Source: Ohtaekwangia koreensis
GTDB lineage: Bacteria; Bacteroidota; Bacteroidia; Cytophagales; Cyclobacteriaceae
Direction: 5' to 3'
NCBI RefSeq assembly: GCF_900167975.1
Contig: NZ_FUZU01000001.1
Location: 902,580 to 966,579, forward strand
Length of the DNA: 64,000 bases
Under the pieces are notes generated by a model. The model was given only the letters and a program-made list of their open reading frames with translations, was not told the DNA's origin and searched no databases. Made by a program: the position numbers and the translations under genes. Each line of letters opens with the position of its first letter. Position 1 is the stretch's first letter. Positions 9,949 through 18,565 of this stretch are shown piece after piece.

Positions 9949-11022
9949 ATGATCAGGATAAATAAAATATTGATACTCTTTTTTGCCATAGGTATAATAA
10001 GCTGCAAGGACGATGAGTCGCCCTCCCTTCGCGAGAAGCTCGAAGACAGAATGCAGCATTATGAACAACAGGGTTTTTCAGGAAGTGTACTGATCGCTCA
10101 CAAAGGAGATATGTTGATTCGTAACGGGTATGCATTTTCTGATAAACAGAAACAGATAGTCAATACGACCGAAACTATATTTGATTTCGGCTCGCTTACA
10201 AAACAATTTACCGGTGCTGCCATTGTGAAAGCAGAAACATTAGGACTATTAACGGTAGAGCAAACACTCGCAGATTTTTTCGAGGACGTTCCCGAAGACA
10301 AGACGGATATCACGATACATCAATTACTAACACACTCCGCAGGTTTTGAGGATGGACTGGGAGATGATTATGATCTGGTAGGTAAAGATGAATTTCTGGA
10401 GCTGGCGTTTGAATCTGAATTGCAGTTTGAGCCGGGTAAAAGTTATGAATACTCAAATGCAGGCTATAGCTTGTTGGGTATCATCATTGAAGACGTAAGT
10501 GGACAATCGTACGAATCATTTTTGAAAACGAATTTGTTCAATCCCGCAGGTATGAAGGCAACGGGGTATAATTTGCTTAAGGATAATTCTTTTCAGGATC
10601 GAGTAGCGGTAGGCTATATGAATGGCGACTTTGACGGCAAGCCAACGGAGAAGCCGTGGCTGGAAGACGGTCCTGCATGGCACCTTCGTGCCAACGGAGG
10701 TATACTTACTACCGTGGAGGAAATGTATACCTGGATAATAGCACTAAACGAGAAGAAGGTGTTTGATAATAATGCATTAACAAAGTACCTGACTCCCTAC
10801 GTGCGCGAAGGTTCAGCGTCAAGCTACTATAGCTATGGATGGGTTGTTGATGATAGCCCATTAGGCAAGGTATATTGGCACGATGGAGGCAACGAGATTT
10901 TTTCAGCAGTAGCATTTCATTTTCCGGAATCGGACACGATCATTATTATAGCATCGAACGATTCAACCGTGGAGGCTTCTGATTTGGTGAATGAACTGGT
11001 GGCTATTATAGCCACTTCATAA
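9949..11022 (+). CDS. Serine hydrolase, class C beta-lactamase-like lipoprotein
   Basis: A 357-residue lipoprotein (leader ending GIISC, Cys19) with the penicillin-binding/beta-lactamase fold. The catalytic SxxK is S82-L-T-K85, the second motif is Y169-S-N171, and HDGG near residue 315 stands for the third motif. It follows the DUF4249 gene by 20 bases and is probably the last gene of the sigma/receptor operon. Family members act as D-aminopeptidases, esterases or peptidases more often than as antibiotic-degrading lactamases; the substrate here is unknown. Confidence 0.88.
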   Translation: MIRINKILILFFAIGIISCKDDESPSLREKLEDRMQHYEQQGFSGSVLIAHKGDMLIRNGYAFSDKQKQIVNTTETIFDFGSLTKQFTGAAIVKAETLGLLTVEQTLADFFEDVPEDKTDITIHQLLTHSAGFEDGLGDDYDLVGKDEFLELAFESELQFEPGKSYEYSNAGYSLLGIIIEDVSGQSYESFLKTNLFNPAGMKATGYNLLKDNSFQDRVAVGYMNGDFDGKPTEKPWLEDGPAWHLRANGGILTTVEEMYTWIIALNEKKVFDNNALTKYLTPYVREGSASSYYSYGWVVDDSPLGKVYWHDGGNEIFSAVAFHFPESDTIIIIASNDSTVEASDLVNELVAIIATS

Positions 11023-11033
11023 AAGATACTTTC

Positions 11034-12074
11034 TTATTTCTGTAAGAATGATGTTAGTGATTCTATTTTTGAGTTTAAGCCGCTATACTTTTTGTTATCG
11101 TCTATAAATTGAATTTCGACAAAGGGCTCCTTTTTTACTTTTTTCCAGATGCCTGCTATAGCGTTGTTGAATAGCACTAGTGGCTTGAATATACCATTGC
11201 CTAAAAACGATTTGTCGGTGTCAGCGGGGAATGCTATATCTCTGCCTTCAGTATAGCCAACCATATATTCGTCATAAGAGGGGAGTAGCGCTGTTACTTT
11301 CTTCTTTTGATGCTGTGTGTTTTCGAAATATAAATAATTTAGTCCGTCCACGGATGTGCTCTTGAGGTCAGAACCTAATCCTGATATTCCGAATGTCGCA
11401 TCTGCCATGTTCAAACCACTCCACCACGCAAAATCTTTTGCGGTAGCAGGACCCCTCGACTTGAAATATACAGATGCGAGTTTTACGAGCGCATCCTTCC
11501 GAGATATATTCTCTGAAGATGGAACCCTTCTATCGAAGAGCGTATAGGTAACTTTATTTTCCTTTCTTTCACCATTGCATATGCGCATTTCCAACTCGGC
11601 TCGTATTAATATCTGCGTTGCCAGTAAACCTTTTATCTTGATTTTCTTTTTGGCAAGCCGATCCGTTAAATCTTCTTTTGAAAGGTTATCATTGTTATCC
11701 AATTCAGCCTCTATTATCTTCCATGCTTTTTTAAAGACGCTATCCGTAAGGCCGACTTGCTTGTCAATATACTGCGTTGCCTTCTTCACGTTTGGCGCAG
11801 ATAATTCCATCATCCAGCGGATATCTTTGGCATGAACAAAATGCCATGTAGGTCTGAGTATATGCGTTCGGATGATTTCGCCTGCATTTATACTCATCTC
11901 TATATCTGAATCGGAAGGATTTTGCATACGCATGCCAACGGCCCATTTTGCCATCAGGTAATCCTGCGACTGCATGGCACCGAAATGAGAGACAACATCT
12001 GCGCAAGTGTTAAACTCCGCAGATGTTAATCCTTGATTTGCCAATCGTAACTCTATCAATTCTTTTACCTTCAT
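11034..12074 (-). CDS. AlkZ-like winged-helix DNA glycosylase (HTH_42 family)
   Basis: A 346-residue protein of the winged-helix DNA-binding/AlkZ-like family. The key motif Q35-S-Q37 (in AMQSQDYLMAKWAV) corresponds to the catalytic QxQ of AlkZ-type glycosylases, and LRPTWHFVHAKD follows, as in the family. These enzymes excise alkylated or cross-linked bases. It is convergent with the serine hydrolase and one base downstream of the epoxide hydrolase gene, so probably co-transcribed with it. A detoxification-plus-repair pairing is plausible, since epoxides alkylate DNA, but that is inference. Confidence 0.82.
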   Translation of the reverse strand: MKVKELIELRLANQGLTSAEFNTCADVVSHFGAMQSQDYLMAKWAVGMRMQNPSDSDIEMSINAGEIIRTHILRPTWHFVHAKDIRWMMELSAPNVKKATQYIDKQVGLTDSVFKKAWKIIEAELDNNDNLSKEDLTDRLAKKKIKIKGLLATQILIRAELEMRICNGERKENKVTYTLFDRRVPSSENISRKDALVKLASVYFKSRGPATAKDFAWWSGLNMADATFGISGLGSDLKSTSVDGLNYLYFENTQHQKKKVTALLPSYDEYMVGYTEGRDIAFPADTDKSFLGNGIFKPLVLFNNAIAGIWKKVKKEPFVEIQFIDDNKKYSGLNSKIESLTSFLQK

Positions 12075-12075
12075 A

Positions 12076-13257
12076 CTACGCTGTGTGTTGAGTAAAAACT
12101 TCTCTGAGGTCGTTCACGAACAAATCCGGAACTTCCATCGCAGGGAAATGACCACCTTTGTCATGAAAGATATAGTGATCAGGTTCACCTGTAAAAGACA
12201 TCAGTTTTTTAAAGAGTGATTTATCTGCATTCTTGGCAAACACGGTCATGGCGGCCGGCACTTTTGGCGGTGTCCATTGGTTGGCACCTTGCGTGCCACC
12301 ATTGTCAGCTCCCCAGTTAAAAGCCATGCTCATGTTTTCATATAGTATCTCAGCACTCGAGGCGCCAATCTTATTGAACCAATATAGGGATACATTTGTG
12401 AGAATCTGATCTATAGGGATTGCGTCTTCCGGTAATTCTTTTTCTTCGTCAGTCCACTCTTTATACTTTTCAATCATCCAACCCAGTTGTGCCACCGGAC
12501 TATCAGACAACGCATAGGCTACTGTCTGCGGTCGTGTTGATTGTATTTCAAGATATGCAGTGCCATTCTTTTTATACTCTTTCATGCGCTCCAGTCTTGG
12601 TTTTTCTTCCTCTGATAAAAACGAAGTATCCGATGGAAACATACCCAGGCCTGCTACCGAGTAGAAGTCAGTGTTCACATGCGTTCCGATAAGTTTATGT
12701 GCTGCCACCGCTGACATGATGCTGGTTATACCTGCACCCATATCACCACCATGAACCGCGAACTTCGTATAGCCTAATTGTTCCATTAACGTGCTGAAGG
12801 CTGCTGCAATGCGAAACATATTCCATCCCTTCTCTTTCACGGGAGTTGAAAAACCAAAGCCTGGTATAGAAGGTATAACTAAATGAAAGCTGACGGCATT
12901 CTCCTTGCCTGGATTAGTAAGTGGTTCAATTACGTTGATGAAGTCTGCAAAGGAGCCCGGCCATCCGTGAATCAACATGAGTGGCGTAGCATTAGCGTTG
13001 CTGGATTTTATATGAAGGAAGTGAATGTTCTGGCCATCAATTTCAGTGATGAACTGAGGATACTTGTTGATCAGCGCTTCCTGTTTTTTCCAATCAAATT
13101 TAGTCAGCCAGTAATTTGCCAGCTTTTTTAAATAATCTATCGGTGCACCTTTCTTCCATCCTTCGTTAATCATTTCATTGGGCCAACGTGTTTTTGTAAG
13201 TCTTTCTTTCAGATCGTTGATTTCATTCTCAGAAATTTGAATTTTAAATTGTTTCAT
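12076..13257 (-). CDS. Epoxide hydrolase, EHN/alpha-beta hydrolase, cytosolic
   Basis: A 393-residue enzyme with the N-terminal epoxide-hydrolase domain (FKIQISENEINDLKERL, TRWPNE) and an alpha/beta hydrolase fold. HGWPG forms the oxyanion region, the aspartate in HGGDMGAG is the nucleophile, and GGHFPAMEVPD near the C-terminus carries the catalytic histidine. It lacks a signal peptide when started at 13257; an upstream in-frame start at 13317 adds 20 residues of low quality. A secreted paralogue lies at 14988-16187, with regulators in between. Confidence 0.9.
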   Translation of the reverse strand: MKQFKIQISENEINDLKERLTKTRWPNEMINEGWKKGAPIDYLKKLANYWLTKFDWKKQEALINKYPQFITEIDGQNIHFLHIKSSNANATPLMLIHGWPGSFADFINVIEPLTNPGKENAVSFHLVIPSIPGFGFSTPVKEKGWNMFRIAAAFSTLMEQLGYTKFAVHGGDMGAGITSIMSAVAAHKLIGTHVNTDFYSVAGLGMFPSDTSFLSEEEKPRLERMKEYKKNGTAYLEIQSTRPQTVAYALSDSPVAQLGWMIEKYKEWTDEEKELPEDAIPIDQILTNVSLYWFNKIGASSAEILYENMSMAFNWGADNGGTQGANQWTPPKVPAAMTVFAKNADKSLFKKLMSFTGEPDHYIFHDKGGHFPAMEVPDLFVNDLREVFTQHTA

Positions 13258-13330
13258 CGCTTTTGGGTTTTGTTTAAGACAAAGTTGGCTTGAGATGCCT
13301 CCGTGGAGCGATAACAATTGTTAATAAATA

Positions 13331-13873
13331 CTATCTTCTGTTTCTTATTCTGCTTAACGACACGGAAGTAATTCCTAAAAAGGATGCTATATAGTGTTGA
13401 GGTACGCGTTGCAGTATATGAGGACTTTGCTTTAGTAACTCGTTATACCTTTCCTCGGGACTGTTTTTAATTCTTGAAAGAAACAGCTTTTGATAATACA
13501 TCAATCTTTGAAAGATCTGTTGCTCCAGTTCCTGCTTTATAAGCGGTGAGCTTTCTATAATATTAAAATAATCTTTTTTATTTAATGTATGAAGTATACA
13601 GGGTTCAAGCGTCTCAATTGAAAATAAACTCGGCTCATCGTTCCGAAAACTCTCGGCAGACGAGACACCTTCCCCTTCAAAGAAAAACTGAAAAGTTATA
13701 TCCTTTCCATCCTTGTTGAACGATAGCCTTACACAACCTTTTTCTATATAAAACATTCTTTCTGAAGTCTGGCCTTCTTCCAATAGAATTGTTTTGGCGG
13801 GCATTTCCTCACGTTTAAAGAGATGTCTGAATTTTTCCCATTCGGCATTCAGTCGTTCACGGTCTTTTACCAT
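13331..13873 (-). CDS. Crp/Fnr-family transcriptional regulator
   Basis: A 180-residue regulator with a cyclic-nucleotide-binding-like N-terminal domain (TILLEEGQTSERMFYIEKGC) and a C-terminal recognition helix ending YIASFLGITSVSLSRIRNRR. It sits 74 bp upstream of the epoxide hydrolase on the same strand and may regulate or be co-transcribed with it. It is paralogous to the regulator at 2962-3549. Confidence 0.87.
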   Translation of the reverse strand: MVKDRERLNAEWEKFRHLFKREEMPAKTILLEEGQTSERMFYIEKGCVRLSFNKDGKDITFQFFFEGEGVSSAESFRNDEPSLFSIETLEPCILHTLNKKDYFNIIESSPLIKQELEQQIFQRLMYYQKLFLSRIKNSPEERYNELLKQSPHILQRVPQHYIASFLGITSVSLSRIRNRR

Positions 13874-14078
13874 GGCGGAAATTAATGAAATGCAGTTATA
13901 TGATGCAAAGTGCTATGCGGTACCTATACCAAAAACAATTTTAAGCAAGCTTCGTTAGACTCAGCTAGTAAACTTCCCCGAATTGAATGAAATTTTCGCG
14001 GTCAAAATTTCTATATCAGAGACACTATAGGGGAGTCCTAATCTCGGAGAATAAAGCTAGTTATATAGTAATTAGAGC

Positions 14079-14879
14079 ATGACATCCCAACAACTATATC
14101 AGCCGCACCCAGCCTTAAGACCCTATGTGAGGTATTATTGGTCGTTGGATATTCAATCATGCAGTGGGTCAATGTTAAATCTGCAAGTGATGGCCGACCG
14201 GTTTCCGCGCATTGTAATTCAATGTTTGAACGGGAAGAATGCGCTTCATTGCCCTCAGTATGATTCGATATATTCCGCAAGTTTAAAAGGCATCACATCA
14301 AAACCTGCGCTCTTTCAAATGGAGTCAATATACTCGCATATAGCGGTGTCGTTTTTTCCACACAGTATAAAAGCGTTATTTGGAATTGACGGTCATGAGA
14401 CGATCGATGCAGTATTAGATTTACAACATTTTTTTCCGCGGGAACTGGTTGAAAAAATCGTAGATGCGCGGCAGACACGAGCACGCATTTCGCTCTTGGA
14501 TAAATACTTGCTGAAAAGACTTAATGTAGTAAAGGCTATAGATTGCCGAGTCATAAATTTTTTACATCTGTCTCCCTGCGCTAACTATGGTCGTCAACTC
14601 AAAGACTATGGAATAAGTGAACGCCAGTTTGAACGAAAATTTTTGCATTCCATTGGATTTACACCTTCCTATTATAGAAGAGTCGTACGTTTTGAAAGGG
14701 CTCTTAACAAAATTCAACATGGCGATTATCAATCACTTTCCAGTCTGGCCTATGAATTAGGGTATGCAGATCAGTCACACTTTAACAGAGAGTTTAAACA
14801 ACTTTCTGGTCTAACGCCAATGTCGTTGTATAGTAAAGATGAGCTTATCAAAGAAAGTGGATCACTCCTGGCGGAGTGA
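14079..14879 (+). CDS. AraC-family transcriptional regulator
   Basis: A 266-residue regulator. The N-terminal ~130 residues (YQPHPALRPYVRYYW) match the DUF6597-type sensory domain, and the C-terminal ~100 residues form the double helix-turn-helix of AraC (LAYELGYADQSHFNREFKQL followed by GLTPMSLY). It lies 108 bp upstream of the secreted epoxide hydrolase in the same direction, the obvious candidate target. Confidence 0.88.
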   Translation: MTSQQLYQPHPALRPYVRYYWSLDIQSCSGSMLNLQVMADRFPRIVIQCLNGKNALHCPQYDSIYSASLKGITSKPALFQMESIYSHIAVSFFPHSIKALFGIDGHETIDAVLDLQHFFPRELVEKIVDARQTRARISLLDKYLLKRLNVVKAIDCRVINFLHLSPCANYGRQLKDYGISERQFERKFLHSIGFTPSYYRRVVRFERALNKIQHGDYQSLSSLAYELGYADQSHFNREFKQLSGLTPMSLYSKDELIKESGSLLAE

Positions 14880-14987
14880 GGATGTCGGAATTATTCTATA
14901 CTTCTTTTAGGTAATTGCTGTTTTTTGAATTCAAGGCACTCAAAAAAGTGTCGGCGATTTTACTGACATTCAAAAAACTAAAGACAA

Positions 14988-16187
14988 ATGAAATTCACTA
15001 CAATGATCTTGCTCTTGATTATTGCAAGTATAGACTTTTCCTATTCTCAATCCATTAAGACTAACACTATGAAAAACGTGACAGAATTTAAAGTTAGTAT
15101 CTCTCAGTCCGATCTAACTGATCTGACGGCTCGTTTGAAAAACACTCGCTGGCCGGGTGAAGCACCGGGATCTGAATGGTCCTATGGCACAAGCGAAGTA
15201 TATATGAAGAAACTGGTCAACTATTGGACAACATCCTACGACTGGAGAAAACAAGAGGTGGCACTTAATAAGTACCCTCAATACATTGCCGAGGTAGATG
15301 GTATCAAAATTCATTTCCAGTATATAAAAGGGAGCAGCAAGAACAGTAAGCCACTCATACTTACGCACGGATGGCCCGATAGCTATTATCGTTTTCATAA
15401 AATTATTCCGCTCCTTACAACAGGTGACCAGAGTTTTGATTTGATTATACCTTCTATTCCTGGATTCGGATTTTCAGAGAAAAAATCGGTGACAACCGAA
15501 ACAGTTGCTGACCTATGGAAAAAGTTGATGACCGAAAATCTAGGTTATCAAAAATTTTACGCGGCTGGTGGTGATGTCGGCATGGGTGTAACCAAAGCTT
15601 TGGCATCAAAATATCCTGATGCCGTGGCTGGAGTTCACTTTACAGATTTAGGTTATCCAATGGGGCAGGAAGATCCAAGCACAATGAGTGAAGATGAAAA
15701 ACAGTTCGCTCAATTTGTGCAGCAATGGTGGTATAGCGAAGGTGCCTACGCAATGGTGCAAGCTACAAAGCCACAGTCACTGGCGTATGGGTTAAATGAA
15801 TCTCCCGTGGGTTTGGCCGCATGGATATTGAGCTTCGGTGCAGCTGGTGCCAACCCTGAAATTCTGGAGAGTGCTTTTGGAGGAAGGGACGAGATGTTGA
15901 CAAATATTATGATCTACTGGTTCACACAAACTATAGCAACATCTATGAGAATGTATAAAGAGGATGCTGTGGCCCAATGGAGTGGATCAGCACCTTTAAA
16001 GAAAACGAATGTACCTGCTGGTGTTTCCGTCTTTCCGAGGGAGGCACAATTTCCAAAAGAATGGGCTGAACGATTTGTGAATGTTGTAAGCTATACCAAG
16101 ATGAAAGACGGAGGTCACTTCGCTGCACTGGAAGTGCCAGAGTCATTTGCTGGTGAGTTGAGAAAATTCTTTTTCAGTTTAAAATAA
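14988..16187 (+). CDS. Epoxide hydrolase, secreted/periplasmic paralogue
   Basis: A 399-residue enzyme with a signal peptide (ILLLIIASIDFSYSQS) and the same architecture as the enzyme at 12076-13257: EHN domain, HGWPD oxyanion motif, nucleophile aspartate in AAGGDVGMG, and the C-terminal GGHFAALEVPE histidine motif. The signal peptide implies export, so the two paralogues would act in different compartments. It is followed by a strong terminator at 16222. Confidence 0.9.
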   Translation: MKFTTMILLLIIASIDFSYSQSIKTNTMKNVTEFKVSISQSDLTDLTARLKNTRWPGEAPGSEWSYGTSEVYMKKLVNYWTTSYDWRKQEVALNKYPQYIAEVDGIKIHFQYIKGSSKNSKPLILTHGWPDSYYRFHKIIPLLTTGDQSFDLIIPSIPGFGFSEKKSVTTETVADLWKKLMTENLGYQKFYAAGGDVGMGVTKALASKYPDAVAGVHFTDLGYPMGQEDPSTMSEDEKQFAQFVQQWWYSEGAYAMVQATKPQSLAYGLNESPVGLAAWILSFGAAGANPEILESAFGGRDEMLTNIMIYWFTQTIATSMRMYKEDAVAQWSGSAPLKKTNVPAGVSVFPREAQFPKEWAERFVNVVSYTKMKDGGHFAALEVPESFAGELRKFFFSLK

Positions 16188-16221
16188 TCCTGAACGGAGT
16201 TTAAAACAATTTAATGAGATG

Positions 16222-16262
16222 CGCTTGCCTGGCAATTTTAAATTGCCAGGCAAGCGTTTCTT
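16222..16262 (+). terminator. Rho-independent terminator
   Basis: A perfect 17-bp inverted repeat (16222-16238 with 16240-16256; each arm contains TTGCCTGGCAA or its complement) followed by TTTCTTTATAT. It closes the epoxide hydrolase transcript. Confidence 0.85.
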
Positions 16263-16295
16263 TATATATGTCAATAAACTATATTAAATCTTAAC

Positions 16296-16865
16296 ATGAG
16301 AAAACTGATATCAGTTGTCCACACTTCGCTCGACCAATTTGTAGCAGGAGAAAATGGTGACTTTGATGAGTTGGTTCAGAGTCCGGAGAACCTTGATTTT
16401 ATTTGCAATCTCACGGATAAGGCAGACGCAGTTTTAGCTGGCCGAGTGTCGTATGAAATGCTGGACAGTTATTGGCCGACAGCACATCAGAGCCCAGACG
16501 TCTCTGCAAGTGTAGTAAAGTATTCGCACTGGTATAATAGCGCTGAAAAGATCGTGCTGTCAAACACGTTAAGTGAAAAGAAAAATGATAACACTGTAAT
16601 CTTATCGAAGAATATAGAGGACGGCATTACTCGGATTAAGAATAAAACGGGTAAAGATATATTGCTGTTCGGCAGTCCATCCATTTGCCAGGCATTAATG
16701 AAGCTGAATTTGATTGACGAATGTTGGATCATTCTATATCCTGTTGTTTTGGGAAATGGCATTCCACTTTTTAAGGGTATAGAAAAAGCAATAAAATTGA
16801 AATGTCTGGCTTCAACGCGGTTTACTATGGGTGAGATTGCTATACACTACAAGGTTGAATACTGA
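16296..16865 (+). CDS. Dihydrofolate reductase family protein (RibD C-terminal domain type)
   Basis: A 189-residue soluble protein opening with MRKLISVVHTSLDQFVAGENG, the usual start of the RibD-C/DHFR-like reductase family, and containing LAGRVSYEMLDSYWP and LLFGSPSICQALMKLNLID, the conserved nucleotide-binding and C-terminal motifs. It is a predicted NADPH-dependent reductase of unknown substrate. The following VOC gene starts two bases after its stop, so they form an operon. Confidence 0.85.
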   Translation: MRKLISVVHTSLDQFVAGENGDFDELVQSPENLDFICNLTDKADAVLAGRVSYEMLDSYWPTAHQSPDVSASVVKYSHWYNSAEKIVLSNTLSEKKNDNTVILSKNIEDGITRIKNKTGKDILLFGSPSICQALMKLNLIDECWIILYPVVLGNGIPLFKGIEKAIKLKCLASTRFTMGEIAIHYKVEY

Positions 16866-16867
16866 CT

Positions 16868-17284
16868 ATGGACAAGCAAGTAAAAAGAAAGTACTATATA
16901 GGTTCGATCGTGTCAGCAGATCTGACAGTATCTAATGCAAGCCATCTGAAGGATTTTTATGCTCAGGTAATTGGATGGTCTCCCAAAGAATTAAAAATGG
17001 GAGACAATCATGGCTATGCTGATTATGTTATGAAAGATTCAGGTGGTAATTGGGCCGGTGGGGTTTGTGAGGCGAAAGGAGTAAATGCAGGCATTCCGCC
17101 ACAATGGATTGTTTACATCAATGTGCGAGACATAAAAGAAAGTGTTGAGAAGTGTAAAGAATTGGGTGGAGCAATAGTCAAGGAAGCTTTTGATGCCGAT
17201 GGCAACTATATATATGCAATGTTGAAGGATCCGTTCGGAGCTATTCTGGCTGTCACTCATGTAGATGATGAAGAGTCTCAATAA
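16868..17284 (+). CDS. VOC-family (glyoxalase-like) protein
   Basis: A 138-residue protein of the vicinal-oxygen-chelate fold: two beta-alpha-beta-beta-beta modules, with HLKDFYAQVIGW in the first and VEKCKELGGAIV / MLKDPFGAILAVTH in the second. It is co-transcribed with the RibD-like reductase. The metal ligands and substrate cannot be assigned; it may be a binding protein or dioxygenase. Confidence 0.85.
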   Translation: MDKQVKRKYYIGSIVSADLTVSNASHLKDFYAQVIGWSPKELKMGDNHGYADYVMKDSGGNWAGGVCEAKGVNAGIPPQWIVYINVRDIKESVEKCKELGGAIVKEAFDADGNYIYAMLKDPFGAILAVTHVDDEESQ

Positions 17285-17430
17285 AGGCGAGATCAAAACT
17301 CATCTCTTCATAATCAGAGTATATACCATTAAATATACCCTGTACCCGCCTGGTTAAATAGGACGTTAATTCTGCGTTTTTTGAGAGTTACTATAAATTG
17401 CTCGGTCATAGGTTCTGCACCAGGATGTTA

Positions 17431-17538
17431 AGAGTCCGGTCGAAAAGTTAAATATTCAATTTTGAGATATGTGAAATTTCATGCATCTTGATAGTGAACA
17501 CTAGTTGCATGGATTCATCTTCGAGGCAAATGTTAAGT
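17431..17538 (+). repeat. Integrase 3'-end plus attI-like repeat, copy 1 (degenerate)
   Basis: The stretch CGAAAAGTTAAATATTCAAT (17441-17460) and the bases after it match the 3' end of the recombinase relic at 21363-21602. The following ~75 bp can be aligned, with many changes, to the region after that relic, and end in GTTAAGT (17532-17538), a perfect match to the integron core GTTRRRY. A cassette-like gene begins just after. It is the most diverged of three copies. Confidence 0.5.
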
Positions 17539-17551
17539 GTATAAGATCCAA

Positions 17552-17815
17552 ATGAAGTCATCACTGAAAACTGTGCTAAAGTATTATAAGTATGCTTCAA
17601 TAATATACTTTATTGGTTTTCATATCTATATTGTTATTGACGACTGGGTGTTTACCAAGTATATTTCAAGTCTTTCTGATTGGGCGTTATTTTTTGTAAG
17701 GCCATTGATGTTTACTTTGATGTATTTCGTTTTTGGTTCATTTTACTTTTGGCTCTTGGTATTTTTTATAGTCTTTATATATCAAAAAATATATAAGCCG
17801 AGGATGAACATGTAG
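17552..17815 (+). CDS. Small two-helix membrane protein (cassette-like)
   Basis: An 87-residue very hydrophobic protein with two or three membrane segments (YASIIYFIGFHIYIVID and FVRPLMFTLMYFVFGSFYFW). It is unrecognised. It begins 13 bases after the attI-like core at 17532 and is the first ORF of the decayed cassette array. The start ATG at 17552 is preferred to an upstream GTG at 17537. Confidence 0.5.
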   Translation: MKSSLKTVLKYYKYASIIYFIGFHIYIVIDDWVFTKYISSLSDWALFFVRPLMFTLMYFVFGSFYFWLLVFFIVFIYQKIYKPRMNM

Positions 17816-17879
17816 TTTTGTGGACTTGTAAGACTGAGAAATAGGTACTAAACAAGAAGGCTATTGCATTTTGAGAAAA

Positions 17880-18212
17880 ATGGAAACGAAACAAGCTGAC
17901 TTCATTGCAACATTAACATACAGAACCAAGGAGCAAGGGGGACGAAAGACTGCTGCTGTGTCTGGCTACAGACCTCAGGTTAAGTTTGACTTCGACGAAA
18001 TGCAGACCTCCGGACAGCAAACATTCATTGACAGGAAATTAGTTTTTCCAGGGGACACTGTTGACGCGGAGATAAAGATTATTGCTGTTGAGTATTTTGA
18101 AAATAAGTTGACTGAAGGAATGGAGTTTAAATTTATGGAAGGACCAACAACGATTGGGACAGGAAAAATAAAGCACATACTAAACGAGAGGCTGAAGAAA
18201 GCCAGCCGCTAA
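17880..18212 (+). CDS. EF-Tu domain-3-like small protein (cassette-like)
   Basis: A 110-residue protein resembling the third beta-barrel of elongation factor Tu alone: SGYRPQVKFDF corresponds to the EF-Tu SGYRPQFYFRT segment, PGDTVDAEIKII to PGDNVEM, and LTEGMEFKFMEGPTTIGTGK to the EF-Tu C-terminal strand pair. There is no GTPase domain. Its TAA stop lies inside the left core (CCGCTAAC) of the attC-like site that follows, as is common for integron cassettes. Stand-alone homologues of this type exist in Bacteroidota; the function is not known. Confidence 0.65.
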   Translation: METKQADFIATLTYRTKEQGGRKTAAVSGYRPQVKFDFDEMQTSGQQTFIDRKLVFPGDTVDAEIKIIAVEYFENKLTEGMEFKFMEGPTTIGTGKIKHILNERLKKASR

Positions 18213-18308
18213 CAATGTCTATAAAATCATATGCTGTATGGCGCTGATAAGAAGGGATATTTTTCTTAGTTTTGCTTAGCACCACTTCTTATACATGAAC
18301 GTTGTGCG
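18206..18308 (+). repeat. attC-like imperfect palindrome A
   Basis: Begins CCGCTAACAATGTCTATAA and ends TTATACATGAACGTTGTGCG. The outer arms are inverted complements with extra bases on the right arm (CTAACAATGTCTATAA against TTATACATGAACGTTG), as in integron attC sites. It starts inside the stop codon of the EF-Tu-like gene. Confidence 0.5.
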
Positions 18309-18309
18309 T

Positions 18310-18366
18310 AATGAGTTTTATGAAGAGAGTTGTCACGATCATGTTGTTTATCTCAGGATTGTCTTG
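18310..18366 (+). pseudogene. Truncated cassette ORF (leader peptide only)
   Basis: An 18-codon ORF starting two bases after palindrome A, coding a hydrophobic leader (MKRVVTIMLFISGLS) that stops at once. The rest of the 70 bp before palindrome B has no ORF. It is best read as the remnant of a secreted or lipoprotein cassette gene. Confidence 0.3.
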
Positions 18367-18436
18367 AGTCGTTCATGAAAATAAATGGGACTGAGTATAT
18401 GACTTATTTCATTGAAGAATGAGTGGGTTAAATTCA

Positions 18437-18534
18437 CTACACACAACAAAGTATATATAAAACAAGCCAGCGCGGTTGATGGTAATTTATTATTTTGGTG
18501 TGCCGGCACGTTTTATATAAATGCGTTGTAGGCG
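18437..18534 (+). repeat. attC-like imperfect palindrome B
   Basis: Left arm ACAACAAAGTATATATAAAA and right arm GTTTTATATAAATGCGTTGT are inverted complements with a few unpaired bases. The centre (GGTTGAT, then ATTATTTTGGTGTGCC) is not palindromic but is shared with palindrome E at 20624, so the two sites have a common origin. Confidence 0.6.
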
Positions 18535-18565
18535 ATTCAACTTTGGACAATAGTCGAACGCACCC

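Noticed and set aside
9949-11022. Antibiotic-resistance beta-lactamase
   Set aside because: The SxxK/YxN set is shared by many esterases and peptidases, and the gene sits in a nutrient-uptake operon as a lipoprotein.
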